Positions 36,806-45,182 of a stretch of 64,000 nt of DNA are shown piece by piece. The notes under the pieces were generated by a model. The model did not search any database and was not told the DNA's origin. It was given only the letters and a program-made list of their open reading frames with translations. The position numbers were made by a program, and so were the translations under genes. The DNA lies in assembly GCF_009806575.1 (NCBI RefSeq), contig NZ_CP047095.1, positions 2,050,001-2,114,000 on the forward strand, given 5' to 3'. The DNA comes from Rossellomorea marisflavi (GTDB lineage Bacteria > Bacillota > Bacilli > Bacillales > Bacillaceae_B). The first letter of the stretch is position 1; the number at the start of each line of letters is the position of its first letter.

Positions 36806-36822
36806 ACTACGGCCTTCCTTTG
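36793..36822 (+). terminator. terminator overlapping the vanZ 3' end
   Basis: AGGAAGGCCGTA and TACGGCCTTCCT are exact complements around GAC, followed by TTTG. Confidence 0.78.
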
Positions 36823-36879
36823 TTATGTATCACGCCCCTCCTTAAGACAAATGCTATAGGAAAAAGGAGGAGGGATAAA

Positions 36880-38085
36880 ATGAAGAAATGGATGATTTGG
36901 ACTCTGAGTCTCTGCCTTTTCCTTTCGTATATACTCTGGCTGATGAATGTGGATGTGAAAAAAGGAGCGGCAGAATATGAACGAAATCATCCACCGGTCC
37001 AGACGTCCTTCTATGATGGAAAGGCGTCGATCCTGAATGATGGTAAATCATTTTACTCTTCTTTAACAACAGACGTCGAGAACGCCCGGCATTCGGTCAG
37101 CATCCATTTCTTCATTATACGGGACGATGATGTGACCCGCCCCTTCTTTTCTTTGCTTCAGAGAAAAGCGGAAGAAGGGGTCGATATCCGGTTATCGGTT
37201 GACGCTGTCGGATCGGATATGAAAGGCAGCACGATCGAAGGCCTGAAAGCGAGCGGTGTGAAATTCCTCAAAAGCCGACCTGTCAAACCTGAACATGTAT
37301 TTTATCGTCTGCATCATCGAAATCACAGGCGGATCATCGTCATTGATGATACCATCACCTATATCGGTGGATTCAATTTGGGCAAAGAATATATCGGGAA
37401 AGATCCTGACCTTGGCTACTGGAGGGATTATCATCTTCGGATCGAAGGTGACGTGGCCAAAGAAGCCGCCCTTCAATTTAACCGTGATTGGAAGGAAGAT
37501 GGCGGCAAGGGAAGGAAGACATCTGAAGGGAAATCGACTATCCATTCCGGTGATTCCCGCTATTCCCTGCTGTTCAATACAGGTGGGGATCTGGAAGGGA
37601 GGATGCGCGAATGGATAGATGGAGCAGAGGAAAGCCTCATCATCGCCACTCCTTATTTCATTCCGACGGATTTCCTCGTGACTTCACTGAAAAATGCCGT
37701 CTCCAGGGGAGTGGATGTGCGCATCCTCGTACCGGATGAAACGGATGCGTGGTTCACGAAACCCCCGGGCTATAAAATCGAAAAAGAACTCCTTGAGGCA
37801 GGAGCGGGTGTATACCTGTATGAGAAAGGTTTTTTTCATGGGAAGGTCATGATCATCGACCATCAATGGGCAGATCTTGGAACGGCGAATTGGGACCCGC
37901 GAAGCTTGTTCTTGAATGATGAGAGCAACTGTATAATCGAAGGGAATAAGGTAACAGAGCTTGAACAATTGGTTCTAAAAGATATGGAGGATGGCCGTCG
38001 TCTATCATTCAAGGACTTTGAAGAAATTCCCCTGTGGCAAAAAGGTCTGGAGTACACACCAAAGTGGGTTTTTCGCTACTTTTAG
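36880..38085 (+). CDS. phospholipase D-like enzyme, cardiolipin synthase family
   Basis: A 401-residue protein with one N-terminal membrane anchor (about residues 4-23) and two PLD domains. The second HKD motif is canonical, His320-Lys322-Asp327 in FFHGKVMIIDHQ with GTANWDPRS. The first reads His149-x-Arg151-x4-Asp156 (NHRRIIVIDD), with arginine in place of lysine. Family members join two phosphatidylglycerols into cardiolipin, or act as phosphodiesterases. The altered first motif makes full synthase activity uncertain. GGAGGAGGG precedes ATG 36880; an earlier in-frame start at 36820 overlaps the previous terminator. Confidence 0.88.
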   Translation: MKKWMIWTLSLCLFLSYILWLMNVDVKKGAAEYERNHPPVQTSFYDGKASILNDGKSFYSSLTTDVENARHSVSIHFFIIRDDDVTRPFFSLLQRKAEEGVDIRLSVDAVGSDMKGSTIEGLKASGVKFLKSRPVKPEHVFYRLHHRNHRRIIVIDDTITYIGGFNLGKEYIGKDPDLGYWRDYHLRIEGDVAKEAALQFNRDWKEDGGKGRKTSEGKSTIHSGDSRYSLLFNTGGDLEGRMREWIDGAEESLIIATPYFIPTDFLVTSLKNAVSRGVDVRILVPDETDAWFTKPPGYKIEKELLEAGAGVYLYEKGFFHGKVMIIDHQWADLGTANWDPRSLFLNDESNCIIEGNKVTELEQLVLKDMEDGRRLSFKDFEEIPLWQKGLEYTPKWVFRYF

Positions 38086-38182
38086 AAGGAAATGTGTTAC
38101 AATGTAACAATGGTTTTTTCTGCCCGTGAATTGCATGGACGGGATCAGAAAGAAGATTGAAACGCAACAAAGGAGAATTTGA

Positions 38183-38623
38183 ATGGACTCGGCAGTGATA
38201 TTTGATATGAAGGAAACATTTATGAGAGAGGACGGCGGGCAGGAGCTGTGGAAAGAAGAAGCGCCAGAGCTTATTCACTACCTTTCTGAGCGCGGATACA
38301 AAATAATGGTCATGAACTGTCCAGGGATAGAGCAGGCAAAAAATTATATGAAACAACTTGGGTTAATGGGGTGCGTAGACGGTTTCTATGATAGGCATGC
38401 TTCTCTGCCACCTGAATTAACGGATTGTTCAGCGGGTATTCTTGTAGGGGGAAGTAAATCAAAGCTCTCAGAAATGGGCTGTCTTACCGTATGTATCGGG
38501 GGAACGGGTTCAGAGGATGGGGCGGATGTTCTCCTGACAAGGTCCCTGGAACTGAAAGCCTACCTAAAAGCGATGAGGGAAGAGGTGCAGTATGAAGGAA
38601 AAGGAGATGCTTTCCATATTTAA
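38183..38623 (+). CDS. HAD-like protein lacking the second motif I aspartate
   Basis: A 146-residue protein. The N-terminus AVIFDMKETFMRED has the shape of HAD motif I, with the first Asp kept but the second replaced by Lys. YLSERGYKIMVMNCPG resembles motif II, and GILVGGSKSKLSEMG a motif III/IV region. It is short for a HAD phosphatase and has no cap. I infer a degenerate HAD-fold protein. AAAGGAG precedes the ATG. It overlaps the Nudix gene by 32 bases, so the two are probably translated together. No family name is certain. Confidence 0.65.
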   Translation: MDSAVIFDMKETFMREDGGQELWKEEAPELIHYLSERGYKIMVMNCPGIEQAKNYMKQLGLMGCVDGFYDRHASLPPELTDCSAGILVGGSKSKLSEMGCLTVCIGGTGSEDGADVLLTRSLELKAYLKAMREEVQYEGKGDAFHI

Positions 38624-39218
38624 TGATCAATACGAACGCATCGGAAAGGCGGATCGTGAAGACGTCCACTCAAAAGGATATTGGCATGAGACGTTTCACT
38701 GTTGGGTTGCCTTCCATGATCAGGGAAGGGATATCGTCTATTTTCAACTGAGAAGCATGGATAAGGGGGATTTTCCGGGTCTGCTTGACATTACGGCAGC
38801 CGGACATCTGCTGGACCATGAGGCAGTTTCGGATGGGATCAGGGAAGTGTACGAGGAGCTCGGTCTTACGCTTGCATTTGAGGATCTTCATCCTTTGGGA
38901 GCGTTGAAAGAGGAATTGATTGACGGTCCATTGATCGATAGGGAATGGGCGAATGTTTTTCTCCTTAAACAGCATGTTCCATTTGAAGCATTTCAGCTTC
39001 AAGAAGAAGAAGTGGCAGGGATTTTTGCAGCAGGTCTTGATGATGTGGAGAAATTGATCGAAGGAGAGAAGGATTCGATTCCAGTGGATGGATTCAGGAT
39101 TCGAAAAGGAAAGAAGGAGTTCATCAGTTCAAAGGTTGCTTTGAATGCATTTGTACCTCACGAAGCTTCTTATATGGTCCAAGTGATTGATCGAATACGT
39201 GATAGATTAAGAGGGTAG
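38592..39218 (+). CDS. Nudix hydrolase
   Basis: A 208-residue protein. The Nudix box is complete: GHLLDHEAVSDGIREVYEEL, i.e. Gx5Ex7REVxEEL. The preceding KGYWHETFHCWVAF and LLDITAAGH are typical of IPP-isomerase-like Nudix proteins acting on diphosphates. The actual substrate is unknown. It overlaps the HAD-like gene; AGAGGTG lies inside the upstream frame. The downstream membrane protein starts 36 bases later. Confidence 0.9.
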   Translation: MKEKEMLSIFNDQYERIGKADREDVHSKGYWHETFHCWVAFHDQGRDIVYFQLRSMDKGDFPGLLDITAAGHLLDHEAVSDGIREVYEELGLTLAFEDLHPLGALKEELIDGPLIDREWANVFLLKQHVPFEAFQLQEEEVAGIFAAGLDDVEKLIEGEKDSIPVDGFRIRKGKKEFISSKVALNAFVPHEASYMVQVIDRIRDRLRG

Positions 39219-39254
39219 TCATACATATTTTTTACAGCGAAAGAGGGAAACGAC

Positions 39255-39881
39255 TTGAATGGAACGGCACATATGACAGTTGGAGCGGCTGTCGGCTTCA
39301 TCATTGCCCAAACGTACGGTGCGGATGCCGTTGATACTGCCTCACTGGTTGCTGCGGGCGGGGTGGCTGCGCTTATTCCGGACCTTGATGTGAATGGCAA
39401 GCTCAGCAATAAAGTCACTTTTTCCTCGAAAATGGTGAGGTCTGCGGTCCAGGTGGTTGCACTATTGGTGATGCTATACAGCTACTTGGAAGGATCAGGG
39501 AATGAGAGATGGCTGGGGATTGGATACGGTGTAGTCGTCTTGATCTTCTCTACGTTCATCACCCAAAGAAGGATGCTTACCATCACTGGCATAGGGATAG
39601 CGGCCTGCGGATTCCAGCTTGATACATCTTGGATGTGGCTGATGGGGATCTACGTGATCATCGCCTCGCTGGTTTCACACCGTACATACACTCATTCTCT
39701 CCTCGGCATCATCTATTTTTATTTTGTGGCTCTGGCATTTCAGGATGCTGTTGGGGTGGATGGGTTGTTTCAGGCATCCATGATCGGCTATATCAGTCAT
39801 CTGATCGGGGATATGAAATTCCTCCCTTTCAATAAAAAAGGAGTGAAACTATTCCTCCCCATATCCTCTAAAGAAATCTGA
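39255..39881 (+). CDS. membrane-bound metal-dependent hydrolase, YdjM/LexA-regulated family
   Basis: A 208-residue membrane protein with five or six hydrophobic helices. Histidine/aspartate motifs of the YdjM family are visible: MNGTAHMTVGAAVG at the N-terminus, ALIPDLDVNGKLSNK, SHRTYTHSLLG and YISHLIGD. These are thought to bind metal at the membrane. The reaction is unknown; no LexA box was found upstream, so the SOS link of the E. coli member is not implied. TTG at 39255 follows AGAGGG. Confidence 0.85.
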   Translation: MNGTAHMTVGAAVGFIIAQTYGADAVDTASLVAAGGVAALIPDLDVNGKLSNKVTFSSKMVRSAVQVVALLVMLYSYLEGSGNERWLGIGYGVVVLIFSTFITQRRMLTITGIGIAACGFQLDTSWMWLMGIYVIIASLVSHRTYTHSLLGIIYFYFVALAFQDAVGVDGLFQASMIGYISHLIGDMKFLPFNKKGVKLFLPISSKEI

Positions 39882-39895
39882 AATGATGGAAAAGT

Positions 39896-39924
39896 TTGAC
39901 TGTTTAAATACGATACTGTATGAT
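39896..39924 (+). promoter_or_regulatory. SigA promoter of the trpS leader
   Basis: TTGACT (39896-39901) and TATGAT (39919-39924) are separated by 17 bases, just upstream of the T-box leader. Confidence 0.8.
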
Positions 39925-39930
39925 AATAAA

Positions 39931-40180
39931 AAAAGATAGTTGAGCGTTGATAAAGAGGAGTAAACGGAACAGATGCCACAGAGAGCTGATGGTTGGTGTG
40001 AATCAGTGCAGATGACCGTTGAATGGACTTTGGAGCTTCCCGGTACGGGCGGATTTCCCACCGATAAAAGGGAGTCCGACGGTGAATGGTCACCGTTGGC
40101 CGATAAGCGCATGCTTGACGCATGAACGAAGGTGGCACCACGGGTCTCCCGTCCTTTACAGAGGACGGGGGACTTTTTTA
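39931..40180 (+). promoter_or_regulatory. T-box riboswitch, tryptophan specifier, for trpS
   Basis: The leader has a stem I region (AGAGAGCTGATGG...GTGAATCAG) with the specifier sequence GAATGGACTT; the UGG tryptophan codon is at 40024-40026. The T-box element GAAGGTGGCACCACGGG lies at 40128-40144, directly before the terminator stem. Uncharged tRNA-Trp would pair with specifier and T-box and permit readthrough into trpS. The T-box variant carries TGGCACC rather than TGGTACC. Confidence 0.95.
40144..40179 (+). terminator. T-box attenuator terminator
   Basis: GTCTCCCGTCC and GGACGGGGGAC pair around an 8-base loop, followed by a T-run. Confidence 0.92.
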
Positions 40181-40224
40181 TTTACAGAACATTTACAGAC
40201 CATCACTGAGGAGGAAGACTAAAG

Positions 40225-41220
40225 ATGAAACACAGGGTGTTGACAGGAATCAAGCCTACCGGAAAAATTCATTTGGGTAACTATGTGGGAGCCGTCAAGC
40301 CTGCACTGAAGCTGGCGGAATCAGAGGAATATCAGGCTTCTTACTTCATCGCCGATTATCACGGGATGACCAAAGTGCAGGATGCGGAGGAAATGCGGAA
40401 CCTTTCAAGGGGGATTGCGGCAGCGTGGCTCGCACTGGGTCTCGATCCTGAAAAGGTGACGTTTTACAGACAGTCGGATGTACCGGAAATTTTCGAACTC
40501 ACATGGATCCTCTCCTGCGTCACACCTAAAGGGCTTCTCAATCGTGCACATGCTTATAAAGCGATGACCGATGGTAATCAGCAGGCGGGACAGGATATCG
40601 ACCATGGTGTAAACATGGGGATCTACACATACCCCGTCCTCATGGCATCGGATATTCTTTTATTCCAGGCAGACAAGGTGCCAGTGGGGAAAGATCAGCT
40701 GCAGCACATCGAAATTGCCCGGGATATTGCCGGATACTTTAACAAGCAATATGGAGAAACCTTCAAACTCCCTGAGCACTTCATCCAGGAGCAGTCCGCT
40801 ATTGTACCGGGCTTGGACGGAAGGAAAATGAGTAAATCTTACAATAATACCATTCCTCTCTTCGAAGAACCCGCCAAGCTTAAGAAGTTGATCAATAAGA
40901 TCAAGACCGATTCTTCGCTTCCGACAGAACCGAAGGACCCTGATCAATCTGTAATTTTCGCTTTGTACAGGGAATTTGCCTCTCCAGAAGAGGTCAATGT
41001 GATGAAGGAGCGGTTCATGGAAGGAATCAGTTGGGGAGAGGCGAAAGCGGAATTGTTCCAAGCCATCAACGGAACGATGGCCGGCCCAAGGGAAAAGTAC
41101 TTGGAATTGATAGAATCGCCGGAAAAAATGGACGCAATCCTCGCCCGTGGAGCCCGAAAAGCAAGGGAGACAACTTCTCCATTCCTTGCAGAAATCAAAA
41201 AAAAGGTAGGGATCCTTTAA
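40225..41220 (+). CDS. trpS: tryptophanyl-tRNA synthetase
   Basis: A 331-residue class Ic synthetase. The HIGH-like motif is PTGKIHLGNYVGA near residue 10, and the KMSKS motif is GRKMSKSYNN near residue 193. The tryptophan pocket segments YFIADYHGMTK and MGIYTYPVLMASDILLFQ are present. Length equals the usual 330 residues. GAGGAGG precedes the ATG. A tryptophan T-box controls it, as the UGG specifier shows. Confidence 0.98.
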   Translation: MKHRVLTGIKPTGKIHLGNYVGAVKPALKLAESEEYQASYFIADYHGMTKVQDAEEMRNLSRGIAAAWLALGLDPEKVTFYRQSDVPEIFELTWILSCVTPKGLLNRAHAYKAMTDGNQQAGQDIDHGVNMGIYTYPVLMASDILLFQADKVPVGKDQLQHIEIARDIAGYFNKQYGETFKLPEHFIQEQSAIVPGLDGRKMSKSYNNTIPLFEEPAKLKKLINKIKTDSSLPTEPKDPDQSVIFALYREFASPEEVNVMKERFMEGISWGEAKAELFQAINGTMAGPREKYLELIESPEKMDAILARGARKARETTSPFLAEIKKKVGIL

Positions 41221-41242
41221 CTACGTACACCAAGCAATACAA

Positions 41243-41278
41243 AAGCCCGGACACCCTGGTTATGTGGGCGCCCGGGCT
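41243..41278 (-). terminator. terminator of the alcohol dehydrogenase gene
   Basis: On the minus strand, AGCCCGG and CCGGGCT bound an inner GGGC/ACCC segment and are followed by TTTTGTATT. On the plus strand there is no T-run, so it mainly serves the minus-strand gene. Confidence 0.7.
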
Positions 41279-41303
41279 GATTGCGTTGACCGGGTATGAC
41301 TCG

Positions 41304-42437
41304 TTAAGGCTTAAGGATCACTTTGATGTTCCCATCTGATTTTTCATCGAAGATTTTGTACCCTTCGCTTGCCTGTTCCAGTGGAAGGGAGTGCGTGATG
41401 ATATCAGTCGGGTCAAAGGTCCCGTTTTCGATCATGCCGTAGAGCTTCGGCATCAGATGGATCACCGGTGCTTGTCCCATCTTAAGTGAAACGTTCCTGC
41501 TGAAGAAGTCCCCGATCGGAAAACGGTTCGCCTCAGTCGCATAGACACCCGTCAACTGGACGGTTCCGAACTTGCGTACAGCCTGGGAAGCGGTGATGAT
41601 GGGGCGGATCGTTCCAAACTGATTATCAAAGTCAGATCCGAATGATTCATCGGAAGCTACAGTGCCGTCCATCCCGACGCAGTCGATCACCACATCCGCC
41701 CCGCCATTTGTGTCTTCATGAAGCAACTGGCCGATATCCGGGTTGTGGGAAAAATCATAGATTTCTGCTCCATTCGTCTTCTTGGCATGTTCAAGCCGGT
41801 GCTTCACCTGATCCACGGCAATGACTCTTATTGCCCCTTTTAATTTGGCGAATTTTTGAGCCATGAGCCCGATTGGCCCACTTCCCAGGATAATGACGGT
41901 ATCACCGGCCTTCACCCCGCTGTTCTCGACGCTCCAATAAGCAGTAGGAATGACATCTGAAAGGAATAGGACACTCTCGTCAGAAAGTTCGCTTTCTTCC
42001 GGAACTTTAAAAGAGGTGAAATCTGCATAGGGGACCCTCAGGTATTCGGCTTGTCCGCCAGGGTAGTTACCGTTCATCTCGGTAAAACCGAACAGCCCGC
42101 CGACTTCACCATGAGGGTTTGACTCATTACATTGACTTTCCATCTGATTTTGGCAGAAGAAACATTCCCCGCAGCCGATATTGAAGGGGATCACGACCCG
42201 ATCTCCTTTTTTCAAAGTTTTGACGGCCTCGCCCACCTCCTCGACGATTCCCATTGGCTCGTGACCGACTATATAGTCCCGGGGCGGCTCGATTCCTGCC
42301 TTATATAGATGCAGATCCGATCCGCAAATTCCGCTTGCCGTGATTCGTACGATCATATCCGTGCTTTCCTGGATATCGGGTGTGGCCACTTCCTTGACCG
42401 TCATATTTTCCTTGCCTTGGAACGTTACTGCTTTCAT
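41304..42437 (-). CDS. zinc-dependent alcohol dehydrogenase (formaldehyde-dehydrogenase-like)
   Basis: A 377-residue medium-chain dehydrogenase. Catalytic zinc ligands lie in SGICGSDLHLY and GHEPMGIVEEVG. The structural zinc cysteines are CGECFFCQNQMESQC. The NAD-binding Rossmann motif is VIILGSGPIGLMAQ, and the acidic residue after strand two (VIAVDQ) suggests NAD preference. The insert after the structural zinc resembles glutathione-independent formaldehyde dehydrogenases and B. subtilis AdhB. ATG 42437 follows TGGAGTGA; an upstream start at 42455 has none. It diverges from the methionine operon. Confidence 0.92.
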   Translation of the reverse strand: MKAVTFQGKENMTVKEVATPDIQESTDMIVRITASGICGSDLHLYKAGIEPPRDYIVGHEPMGIVEEVGEAVKTLKKGDRVVIPFNIGCGECFFCQNQMESQCNESNPHGEVGGLFGFTEMNGNYPGGQAEYLRVPYADFTSFKVPEESELSDESVLFLSDVIPTAYWSVENSGVKAGDTVIILGSGPIGLMAQKFAKLKGAIRVIAVDQVKHRLEHAKKTNGAEIYDFSHNPDIGQLLHEDTNGGADVVIDCVGMDGTVASDESFGSDFDNQFGTIRPIITASQAVRKFGTVQLTGVYATEANRFPIGDFFSRNVSLKMGQAPVIHLMPKLYGMIENGTFDPTDIITHSLPLEQASEGYKIFDEKSDGNIKVILKP

Positions 42438-42620
42438 TATTGTCACTCCATTCACATTTTGTAAGATTATTGTAGATGTTTAGACATAACCGGCCTGCAT
42501 TAAACCTAGGAACGGCATCTTTTGAAAAGCTTCAGTCCCTCATTATTGGAAAGGAGCACACGGAACACTTCGATGACTGTGAAAGAAGTCTGAGTTTTGG
42601 TTTAAATTCGTCAATTCGCA

Positions 42621-42649
42621 TTGACATTTTCCCTATACTGGTATAAATT
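42621..42649 (+). promoter_or_regulatory. probable SigA promoter of the met operon leader
   Basis: TTGACA lies at 42621-42626. The -10 is either TATAAA at 42642 (15-base spacing) or TAAATT at 42644 (17-base). The start of transcription would fall just before the SAM-I aptamer. Confidence 0.6.
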
Positions 42650-42682
42650 ATGGGAAAGCCATTAAACAATCATATATGCAAT

Positions 42683-42789
42683 TCTTATCAAGAGAGGTAG
42701 AGGGACTGGCCCGATGACACCTCAGCAACCAGCCGTAAGTAAGGTATGGTGCTAATTCCAGCAAGCCGATTCAGGCTTGGGCGATAAGA
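42683..42789 (+). promoter_or_regulatory. SAM-I riboswitch (S box) aptamer
   Basis: The leader shows the S-box core in order: TCTTATC (P1 5' side), AAGAGAGGTAGAGGGACTGG, CCCGATGACACCTCAGCAACC, GGTGCTAATTCCAGCAA and the P1 3' side GATAAGA. S-adenosylmethionine binding would favour the terminator at 42806 and switch the operon off. Confidence 0.97.
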
Positions 42790-42805
42790 GGGATTTTAAC
42801 CATTC

Positions 42806-42836
42806 AAACCTTCTTATACGTATAAGAAGGTTTTTT
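42806..42836 (+). terminator. SAM-I riboswitch terminator
   Basis: AAACCTTCTTATAC and its exact complement form a perfect palindrome followed by TTT. Confidence 0.93.
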
Positions 42837-42866
42837 GATGTAAATAGGGATAAAGGAGAGGTCGCG

Positions 42867-43987
42867 ATGAGCCGACATATTGAAACATTACTGGTGCAGG
42901 CAGGGAACAGGAAGGATGCAGGAACGGGTGCTGTCAGTCTCCCCATCCACTTATCGACAGCATATGAACATAAGGGCATCGGGCAGTCGACGGGCTATGA
43001 TTATTCCCGGACGGGTAACCCAACGAGAAGTACACTGGAGGAAATCCTTGCCCAGTTGGAAGGGGGGCATAAGGCATATGCCTTCTCATCCGGTATGGCT
43101 GCTGTCCATGCCGTCCTGTCCCTGTTTCAAAGCGGGGATGAACTGGTTGTTTCCAAAGATCTGTACGGAGGAAGCTACAGGCTATTTAAACAGTACGAAG
43201 CACAGTATAAAATGAAGTTCCGCTTTATCGATACAGCATCCATCGAGGAAGTGGAAGCATCAATCAGTCCTTCCACGAGGGGGATTTTCGTCGAAACGCC
43301 GACCAATCCCCTGATGAATGAAGCACCCATCAAGGAAATCAGCCGGGTGGCAAGGAAACATGATGTCCTGCTCATCGTTGACAACACCTTTTATACCCCG
43401 GTCATTCAACGTCCGATTGAAGAGGGGGCCCATATTGTCATCCATAGTGCGACGAAGTATCTCGGAGGCCACAATGATGTATTGGCTGGTGTAGTGGTAG
43501 TCGACTCCGAACCACTCGCCGACAGAATTTATACGGTACAGAACTCAATCGGTGCCACACTTGCACCACTGGACTGTTGGCTCTTGATAAGAGGAATGAA
43601 GACGCTTGGCCTGAGGATGAAACAGCACGAATCAAATGCAAAACAAATTGCTTCGTATCTTGAAAGTCATCCTTCCATCATCGATGTTCTCTATACGGGA
43701 AAGGGCGGGATGCTCTCGTTCCGCCTGAAAGAAGAGGAGTGGGTGGGACCGTTCCTGGAGCGTCTGGAATTGATCACATTCGCTGAAAGCCTTGGGGGGT
43801 GGAGAGCTTCATCACATACCCGGCTACTCAGACACATGCGGACATTCCGGAAGAAGAACGGATCGCACTGGGAATATGCAACCGACTTTTACGATTTTCA
43901 GTAGGTATCGAGAATGCAGGCGATCTGATTCAAGACCTTGAACAGGTATTGACAAATCTTGAGGAAGAGGTGTATTCACATGAGTGA
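42867..43987 (+). pseudogene. metI: metI, cystathionine gamma-synthase/O-acetylhomoserine thiolyase, interrupted by a one-base frameshift
   Basis: The frame from ATG 42867 (behind AAAGGAG) matches MetI through AFSSGMAAVHA, the PLP lysine site IHSATKYLGGH and LLIRGMKTLGLRM. It then breaks at the G6 run 43794-43799. Downstream, another frame continues the family sequence: VESFITYPATQTHADIPEEE, then NRLLRFSVGIENAGDLIQDL, stopping at 43987. Adding one G (CTT GGG GGG GTG) restores a 373-residue protein, the length I recall for B. subtilis MetI. As read, the protein loses about the last 60 residues, which carry substrate-binding residues, and gains a 32-residue unrelated tail ending at 43904. It is the first gene of the SAM-riboswitch operon. 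Confidence 0.93.
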
Positions 43988-45167
43988 TAAAAAGGAGTTC
44001 AGCATCCAGACGTCCCTTATCCACAGTAACGGAGTAGATAAAGAGACCGGCGCGGTCAGTACGCCGATCCATCATGCGACCACGTTCCACCAATCGGATT
44101 TTGATCAGTATGGAAACTACGATTACAGCCGTTCAGGTAATCCCACCCGTGAAAAAGTCGAAGAAGCCATCGCGGAACTGGAGGGCGGAGTGAAAGGATT
44201 TGCTTTTTCATCGGGTATGGCTGCTATCTCCACGAGCTTCCTTCTGTTATCCGGTGGTGACCATGTCCTGGTATCGGAAGAGGTATATGGCGGCACATAC
44301 AGGATGATTACGGAAGTACTGACGAAATTCGGGATCGAATATTCATTCGTCGACATGAAGGATCTCCATGAGGTAGCGTGTGCCATACGCCCGAATACGA
44401 AGGTCATCTACATGGAGACCCCGTCAAATCCGTTGCTCAATATCACCGATATTGAAGGTGTCGTCAAGCTAGCCAAAGCACATGGATGTATGACGTTCCT
44501 TGATAATACATTCATGACGCCCCTTCTCCAAAGGCCGCTCAGTCTAGGAGTGGATGTCGTCCTCCACAGTGCGACGAAATTCCTTGCCGGTCACAGTGAT
44601 GTCCTGGCGGGACTCGCCGTGACAGGGAACGAAGAGATTGCCAAAAAGCTTGCATTCTTACAGAATTCCTTTGGAGCAGTCCTTGGTGTGCAGGATTGTT
44701 GGCTGCTGCTTCGCGGCATGAAGACCCTTCATGTGAGATTGAAAGAGTCGTCCCAATCCGCCTTCAAGATAGCCAGATTCCTGGAGAAAAGGGGGGAGGT
44801 GGAGCATGTTTATTATCCAGGCCTCACCTATCACCAAGGTCATGAGATCCAGGTAAGGCAGGCTGAAGGACCGGGAGCGGTGCTATCCTTCCGGCTAAAG
44901 GGAGCAGAGGAAGTAAAGCAGCTCATCGACAATATCAACATTCCTGTATTTGCTGTGAGCCTTGGGGCAGTGGAGTCGATTCTATCCTATCCATCAAGGA
45001 TGTCACATGCCTCCATGCCGCGGGAAGAAAGGGAAAGAAGGGGGATTACAGACGGTCTTCTCCGACTTTCCGTAGGACTGGAAAATGTCGATGAACTGAT
45101 TGCGGATCTTTCCAAAGGACTGGATGCCATAAAATTAACTAAACCATCAAGAATCATTAACTTGTAG
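43980..45167 (+). CDS. metC: cystathionine beta-lyase MetC
   Basis: A 395-residue fold-type I PLP enzyme that splits cystathionine into homocysteine, pyruvate and ammonia. Features are FAFSSGMAAIST, the Asp of CMTFLDNTFMTP, the Schiff-base Lys in LHSATKFLAGHSDV, and SLGAVESILSYPSRMSHASM near the end. The start overlaps the metI 3' end by 8 bases (CACATGAGTGA), with GAGGAAGAGG upstream inside metI, so translational coupling is expected. That coupling is broken as sequenced because the metI frame ends early at 43904. Confidence 0.95.
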   Translation: MSDKKEFSIQTSLIHSNGVDKETGAVSTPIHHATTFHQSDFDQYGNYDYSRSGNPTREKVEEAIAELEGGVKGFAFSSGMAAISTSFLLLSGGDHVLVSEEVYGGTYRMITEVLTKFGIEYSFVDMKDLHEVACAIRPNTKVIYMETPSNPLLNITDIEGVVKLAKAHGCMTFLDNTFMTPLLQRPLSLGVDVVLHSATKFLAGHSDVLAGLAVTGNEEIAKKLAFLQNSFGAVLGVQDCWLLLRGMKTLHVRLKESSQSAFKIARFLEKRGEVEHVYYPGLTYHQGHEIQVRQAEGPGAVLSFRLKGAEEVKQLIDNINIPVFAVSLGAVESILSYPSRMSHASMPREERERRGITDGLLRLSVGLENVDELIADLSKGLDAIKLTKPSRIINL

Positions 45168-45182
45168 GAGGGAGTGAACAGG

